The notes beneath the pieces are model-generated. The model was not told the origin of the DNA and did not search any database. It was given only the letters and a program-made list of their open reading frames with translations. Below are positions 57,888 through 64,000 of a stretch of 64,000 bases of DNA, one piece after another. The stretch comes from Nageia nagi (taxonomy: Eukaryota > Pinophyta), in NCBI GenBank assembly GCA_050084985.1, contig JBITNC010000001.1:61690001-61754000 (forward strand), given 5' to 3'. The translations under genes were made by a program, and so were the position numbers. Every line of letters starts with the position of its first letter. Position 1 is the stretch's first letter.

Positions 57888-60820
57888 TAGGTTCTATAAA
57901 ATGTGTATGAATCATGACTCCATTGATGACCTCATTGAGATATAATGGAGTGAGGAAATTCATGTCTATAGAACAACCATGTATATTCTCTTCACAAAAT
58001 TGTAATACATTAAAAAAAATTAGAGTCTAGAAATGATCCACCAATAAGATGAATAGCACCTCAAGTAAGAGTAATAGCTTCTTCAACAACTTCAAAAAGT
58101 CTACTTAAATGAGTAGATCATGTGGAAGCAAAAATCTAGAATCCATTGGCTCAAAGAGGGTGAAAAATACCAAAAAATTTCATCCTACCACTTTAGCTCA
58201 TCACTCCCATAAACTAGATTTCCTCCCTTAAATACCACTAGGGCACTATTCTCAAGGCTTCCTCAAAGATTGAAGCACATGTGATCTCCTACTTCAAGAA
58301 TCTCTTCTTTGAAACAAATGAGTCTAGAGATGTTGCTTAAAATGAGTTGTTTAATTATATTCTTGAGATGATTTTTGATATTCAAAATAAATTCCTCAAT
58401 AGACCTAGAATGGAGGAAGTTTAAAATTCCCTCTTCCACCTTAATTCCTATAGAGCTCTAGGTTTAAATGGCTTCTCTCTTGGCTTCTTTCAACACTTGT
58501 GGACTCTTCTAAAAGATGAGATCTTGGAAATGGTCAAGGAATCCTTTGATTCCAACCAAATGCTCAAGAAACTTAATCATAATTTCTTGGCCCTCATCTC
58601 TAAGTGCTAGGATGCTAAGACTATCTCATCTTTTCATCCCATCTCCTTATGTAATACAACTTACAAAATCATATCCAAAGTTGTAGGCAATCAACTAAAA
58701 ACTATCCTTCTTAACATTATCTTTAAAGAGTAAAATACCTTCCTTAGCAACATGAAACTTTTTTATGGAGTGGTTCTCATCTATAAACTCATTCCTTCTA
58801 TCAATTTCCATTAGGATAAAGGTTTTATCACTAAATTGGACATGGAAAAAGCTTTTAACAAAGTTAATTAGGACTTCTTACTCAAAATTATGGCCAAATT
58901 TGGCTTTTTAGACAACTTGATTTGATAGATCATCTCCCTTATTAATGGTCCTCATTTATCTATTTTATTAAATGGTGCTCCTATAGGTTATTTCCATAGC
59001 TCTAGTGGACTACATCAAGGAGATCCCTTATATCCATATCTATTTATCATCCTCTCCAAAATTCTAGAAAGAGGACTCAAATAGATGCAAGAAGCAAATT
59101 AGCTCTAGGGTCTTTAGGTAATAGGCAATACCCCTCCCATCACCCATTCCTAATTTATTGATGACACATAGCCTACACTACTCCCTCTCCATTCTGAAAT
59201 CCTCATAGTTATGGATTTCCTCAAACTATATGAGCATGTCTCTATGAAAGAGATCAATAGAAAAAAAATCAATTTTTTTTGGCTTAAAAATACGTAACCA
59301 CCATCTTAACAGAATAAGTAATTGGATGAATAAGATAATTTCTCACCTCCCTAGATCTTACTTGGGTATTCCACTTGTATAAGGGGAAAATTTAGTGACT
59401 TCTAAGAGAAATTTATTGGTAAATTATAATGTAAAATGAGCACCTGGAAAGCTACTTGGCAATGGAAAGACTTATCAAGATCAATGTTGTCCTTGGTGTC
59501 ATACCTATCTACTAGCTCTCAAAAGTTTTGGCCCCTAAAAAATTATTGATAGGATGAAACCTATAATGAGGAACTTCCTATGATTTGATTCTAATAATAA
59601 ATGCAAAATTCCTTGGGATACTATCTATCAACTAAAATTAGTAGGAGGCCTAGGCATTAAACATCTCTGAAGTATGAATATTTTACTTTTAGGAAAGTTG
59701 GTAATGTGCATCTATACCAATTCCTCCTCCCTATGTAATGAGATCATTCATTCTAAATACCAAGATAGTCTATCTCTAGAATATATTTTTACTACTATCA
59801 ACTCACCTTAGGGCTCGCCATTATGGAATGGGATCTATAAGGTGATGAAACATATCTTTTCTTGGCTCAAAAGGTCCATTGGTAATGGAAGAAAGGTATA
59901 TTTCTTGCATGAAACATGGTTACTTCCCTCTCTTTTATATGCCTTCTCTCTCTTGGATAACCTCTAGTGTTATCTTCAACCTCTTTAGGGTGATAAGGTA
60001 TATTACTATTAGTTTCATGAAGATGTTCTAGGTTGCATTCTTCTAAAATGGAATTCATTTACTAGTATTCCCCTAGCTCTCATCCATGAAGCTCATACTC
60101 TCCAATACCTCTTAAGCTCTATTGTTCTCCAAGATATAATGAGTGAAGATAAATTGAATTAGTATCTTATTATCATAGGTAATTTCTGAATCAAATTTGC
60201 CTTAATCCCCCCAAATAATCTTATCTCTCATTTATTCCTCTAGTATCTTAAATCATAGTATGGAATTCTTACACATGGCCCAAAGCAAAATTATATCTAT
60301 TGTTAACCCTCCATAATAAATTCTTCTACTAGGAATAACTACTCAAACATGGCTAGCAAGGCCCTAGAATGTGCACTTTATGTGGGTTTAATTAAGATAC
60401 TAGGTATCATCTACTAATCTCCTACCCTTTCTCCTTTCATATATGGGGAAGAATTTTGCAAATATTCTTGGTAACCTAGGTTATTCCATCCAATTTGACA
60501 AACCTCCTACTAGAATTGTGTCCCCTCATCAAAGCAAATCCTTTAAAATTCTTTGGTTGCTTCCCCTACAAATATATCTTGGACACTTTGGATAGAAAGG
60601 AATAATTGCATCTTCAATAGTCTTTTAGTTGATGTGGTAAAGCTTGATCATAGAATTAAAGTTCAACTTACCCATATTCTAGATGCCAACCTCCTAATTG
60701 GGACCATGAATTTAAATGAGTTTTCCTTATTACAAATATGGAATTTTATTTGTAAACTTTGTAGGTTCACCCACCCCCTACCCACATTAGTTCTCAAGGG
60801 CTCAACAGCTCTTCAATAAT
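57883..60820 (+). pseudogene. LINE E reverse transcriptase and C-terminal domain (decayed)
   Basis: It continues the frame from 48376 (FRFYKMCMNHDS, like FRFExMWLxHxx of plant L1). RT motifs: HNFLALISK near 58580, FHPISLCNTTYKIISKVVGN near 58635-58695, DMEKAFNKVN near 58840, SGLHQGDPLYPYLF near 59002-59045, and FIDDT near 59155 (the FADD active site with A changed to I). The C-terminal region ends with WTLWIERNNCIFN near 60580-60618, the WxxWxERNxRIF phrase of plant LINE tails. Many stops. Confidence 0.85.
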
Positions 60821-61370
60821 ATACCTAAACCAACACCTCTAGGAAAAGAAAATATGCAGCTACCTAAAATCTACATATAGGACTTCAAAATTCATCCAAT
60901 CCCAACCAACAATCTAGGAAACTATAAGACTAATCCAACCTATCATAACTTCTTTTGTTATTTAATCCCACTCAATAATGCTCACAAAATATTGGAAAAC
61001 TCATTTTAAGAGGACAAAGAGTTCGAAGAAGAGGTGATGAGCATAGGTATAGAGTTAACCTGTTTCCTCTCATGGATAATTTGTTTCAACCTTTATCTTA
61101 ATGTATTCAAATTAATGGTGTACTAACATGATTACTACAATCCTTCCATAATGCAAAACATTCTTCTTAATATCAAACTTTGATTTGGTAAAAATCTTGT
61201 CAATCCTATGGCTTTACATTTCTCAGTTAGCTACCTCTTAGTTGATGAAATGGTTGTTTGTTATTTTTACTATTCTCTAAGGATTTCTTGTTCTCAAATG
61301 ACTATGTATCATATCTTAAAATTTGTACTTAGTTTCCCCAACTAATACATAGTTTTTTTATTAACAAAAA
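60821..61370 (+). other. Probable LINE E 3' UTR and A-rich tail
   Basis: No ORF resembles a family. It ends near 61350-61370 with TTAACAAAAAAATATA, a weak candidate for the LINE poly-A tail. The exact 3' border and target duplication are not fixed. Confidence 0.35.
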
Positions 61371-62716
61371 AATATAATTACAAATTATCTCCTAGTTCTA
61401 TAAAGCCAAATGTTGGGAAACTAGGGAGAGACATCAAATTAAAGGTCAAAAATTCAAATTCCACCAAAGGAGGTTGGATGTTAGATATTGAGGAAGATAT
61501 AGGACCTATTGAGCATCATAAGAGGGTTTTTTGGAAAGGTTAAAGAGATATCATCACTTGTAAAAAGTTGTTGGGCTTCTAGGAGGCTCAATTTTTTATT
61601 TTTGAGGTATTCACATTATCATTTTTCCACTAGAGGGTGGATGTCCATATTTTTGGTCTATAATTTAAAACTTTTGAGGCTATTTTTTAGGTATAAGGAT
61701 TTCCATTAGTCATTGTAACTAAGGCATCACTATAGCATATATAGCTATAAGAAATAAGTAGGCTTTCATTTAAAAAATTCTAGGTTATTATAGGGTTTGT
61801 TGTTGTTGTAAGGAGTTTTAGTCATCACACCACCATTGTGAAGGCCAATATGAAGATTTTTGTATTAGAGAAGCCTATATAGTGAATTTTGATAGAAAAA
61901 GGAGGATCCATCAGAAAGAATGCAAGCATGGAAAGAATAAGGAGGTTATGAATAGCCAAGAGGTTCTCCATAGCTCTATGTCACTCACTACATCCTTACA
62001 TAAAATATTTTAGGTTTATTTACCCTCCATTAAAAATTCAAGGAAGCATTAAGTTTTTAGGATGTCATTGAGGTAACTAAGGGAGAAGAAAAAATAGATA
62101 TAGCACCACTAAGAGAGGTACATCCTAACACTCAAAGGGAATAGGTATAGGTTTATCCTCAAAGGAAAGTAGTTGCACTTGATGAAGATAAGGTATCACA
62201 ATATTACCCATAATTAAAGAAAGATCATCCTTCTCCAAGAATCATTTCATATGTGTGGGAAATGGAATGTCACTTAGTTCCACACTACAATTCTAAAAGG
62301 ATAAAATAAGTGAAAATGGGAGAGGAAGTTTTTATTCATAATGGAGCTACATAAAGCTTCATTGATGAAGGGTTTATTGTCAAAAAAGCTTTCCAATAAA
62401 AATGGTAAAGGCATTCTATGTCTCTAATACCAATGGGAATTATACCTTGTGTGATCATTCAGTAAGACTTAGTATTAGGATGGGAAACTATGAACTTAAG
62501 GATGATTTTTTATGTTTTTCCTAATGATAATTTGCAAGTGATAACACTTGGAGTTCAATGAACATATCCCTTACATGATTTTGAGACTAATTTTTAGAAC
62601 ATCATCATTAAAAATATTTAGCTAGGATATGGAAAATAATTGATTATTCCAACAAAGATTGAAGATTCTTGGATAGACCAAGAAAATGTTATTGTAGTAG
62701 TGGATTTTTCAAATTG
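61371..62716 (+). pseudogene. Element F gag/protease remnant
   Basis: A protease-like stretch at about 62330-62580 reads HNGAT then SFIDEGFIVKK (family DSGATHxFI, catalytic D changed to N and a stop inside). MGIIP/CDHS-like pieces and NYELKDDFYVF are readable by shifting frame, then LGVQ like the ILGxxW motif. Upstream 61371-62300 may be gag but no capsid or knuckle motif is clear. The DSGAT form and tRNA-Met PBS suggest a chromovirus-type gypsy. The LTR follows directly, with no RT or integrase. Confidence 0.5.
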
Positions 62717-64000
62717 CTTGAGGGCATTTTTCCCATTTTGCCTTTGATAAATGTGAACATTAATTTAAGAGTGTTTTAACCTATTTTTGTATAATTTAGC
62801 TAAACTGATATAAATTTGACTCAAAGACTTAATAAAGCTCTAATTATGAAATAAATGATCCTTTTATTTATTTATTTTCCAAAATGCTAATAAATGTTGT
62901 ATTTATGATACCATGGAAACTATAATTTTAAATGTAATATTAGTCTCATTAAATAAGGCAATGCATGTTTTAGCCTAAATGATTATAATATTGGCATTAA
63001 ATATATCTCTAGTCATTAGTGCTTCCCTCTTCAAGTTAGAAGATCCCCTTAGGTGATTGCACTAATTACAAGGATATTTGGAGCTCCAAAGATAGACCTA
63101 GTACTTCAAACTAGGCATTGGCAATCTTGAGGAAAGTAAATGGCCCTAAAGCATGGACATTGGGCATGGGAGTATACCGAGACCCCACTTTAACCTTCCT
63201 AGGCACATGGATCGATGGTATTGATCACAAGACACTCCATTATCACCCCTCTTGGACAATGGATTTCCTAGCCCTTAGATGCAATTTTACTTATCTCAAG
63301 ATTCTCTTTCTTATATATTGCATATATGAGCACATGGATCACATCTCTCCACCAACAGATGATCCAAATGTAAGATTAGAAGATGAACACCCTCACCTAT
63401 AAAATAACTCATATTCATTATATGATATATTAAATTTGATTATGAACCCTTTATTTAGGATTGAGTGATGAATCTATCTTAATCACTTGTGGGGTGATAT
63501 GCATTTGAGGTATTGAAGGGAGAGGAGGATACCTTCAAACTTACTTTATCTATATTGAGAGGAATGTTGATGGTTCCATCATAGCTACTATAGAGGAGAT
63601 CTAGTCTTGCCTTATTGCTTTTGGGATTGGTGAGGACTTGGAACCATCCAAAATAACCCTATAGGAGATAGTATTAGTATGAACTTTGTAATTACATTTT
63701 ATCTTTGATTATCAATACAATTACTTTTTATTGTTGAAATATTACTATTTGTCTCCCTAGGCTTGGATGTTGTATTTGGAAGCATTGTTTCATTATCAAA
63801 TTGCTATTTATCCTTATTAGTTGCAACATTTGATTTAGAGTGTTATTTTCATTCTTTAATTCCTATTTTGGCTCTCTAACTAATACATCAGGTTTATGGA
63901 GGTATTATGGCATTATTAACTTATCATTTTTCTCCCTTATTAATTTGTTCGAATATTGGAGGTATTTGCATGTTTGATTTAATATTCTACTCAATATATT
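62717..64000 (+). repeat. Element F 3' LTR (cut by window end)
   Basis: Direct repeat of 42730-44236; the part inside the window matches about its first 1.28 kb with many substitutions. It holds the open stretch 63118-63402 (94 codons), whose frame is also readable, with one stop, in the other LTR. Confidence 0.7.

Larger units (their letters stand above)
46240..61370 (+). mobile_element. Element E: L1-type non-LTR retrotransposon (LINE), split by element D
   Basis: Reading order: ORF1 with a zinc-knuckle-like segment, endonuclease (up to 48376), then after the 9.5-kb copia insertion RT and a C-terminal zinc/RNase H-like end (57883 to about 60820). An A-rich tail candidate lies at about 61365. 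All frames carry stops. The interruption point is exact: deleting D and one CCCTT copy restores a continuous frame across 48376/57883. The 5' start and target duplication could not be fixed. Confidence 0.8.
42730..64000 (+). mobile_element. Element F: gypsy-like LTR element lacking visible RT/integrase; hosts LINE E; runs off the window
   Basis: Direct repeats at 42730-44236 and about 62717 to beyond 64000 are LTRs. The first is followed by a good tRNA-Met-type PBS (44240). The core has a leader with tandem repeats, then LINE E, and after E a protease-like remnant at about 62330-62580. The second LTR follows at once. No RT or integrase lies between, so F is a gag/protease-only or deleted element. 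LTR divergence is considerable, so F is old. Confidence 0.65.

Overview
The window looks like nuclear DNA from a seed plant with a very large, repeat-packed genome. A gymnosperm or another slow-turnover giant genome is plausible but not proven. I see no host single-copy gene, rRNA, tRNA, bacterial operon or CRISPR. Almost every base belongs to LTR retrotransposons, one LINE, or tandem repeats. Most copies are badly decayed, and their stop codons usually look like C-to-T or G-to-A changes of CAA, CAG, CGA or TGG codons, as expected of long-methylated DNA.

I read the window as two nests plus flanking repeats. (1) 1-5565: element G, two LTR-like direct repeats around a 3.2 kb core with no recognised retrotransposon gene. 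(2) 6062-6862: a tandem array of about 238-bp monomers. (3) 6863-41940: a three-layer nest. The outer layer is a decayed Ty1/copia element C (LTR, triplicated primer-binding site, gag; pol resumes at 39.47 kb). Ty3/gypsy element A (about 9.5-39.5 kb, + strand) sits in its protease region. Tat-type gypsy element B (15665-32343, - strand, 839/838-bp LTRs, CATAG target duplication) sits in A's RNase H. (4) 42730 to the window end: a second nest. Gypsy-like element F (tRNA-Met-type PBS, gag/protease remnants, no visible RT or integrase) contains LINE E (46.2-61.4 kb). E in turn contains a nearly intact Ty1/copia element D (48377-57882) with 2.08-kb LTRs that differ at only three places and a CCCTT target duplication.

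The most interesting content is in accessory parts of the elements. D's LTR has nine short hairpins sharing an almost constant loop (TTGGTG) but with different stems, about 27 TCCGGA palindromes in tandem arrays, and six TGAC(A/G)TCA sites. B has a sense ORF after integrase with an internal domain duplication, an antisense plant-mobile-domain gene, and a motif repeating every 20-21 bp that recurs in its LTR, its leader and upstream of the antisense gene. A has a decayed extra reading frame of about 1,200 codons downstream of integrase and an RNase H-like domain placed upstream of RT. C has an exact 47-bp triplication of the LTR-end/PBS junction.

Only D is young enough to be a plausible recently active element, and its pol is broken by two single-base insertions between integrase and RT. 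All calls come from reading the sequence and its translations; no database search was possible.
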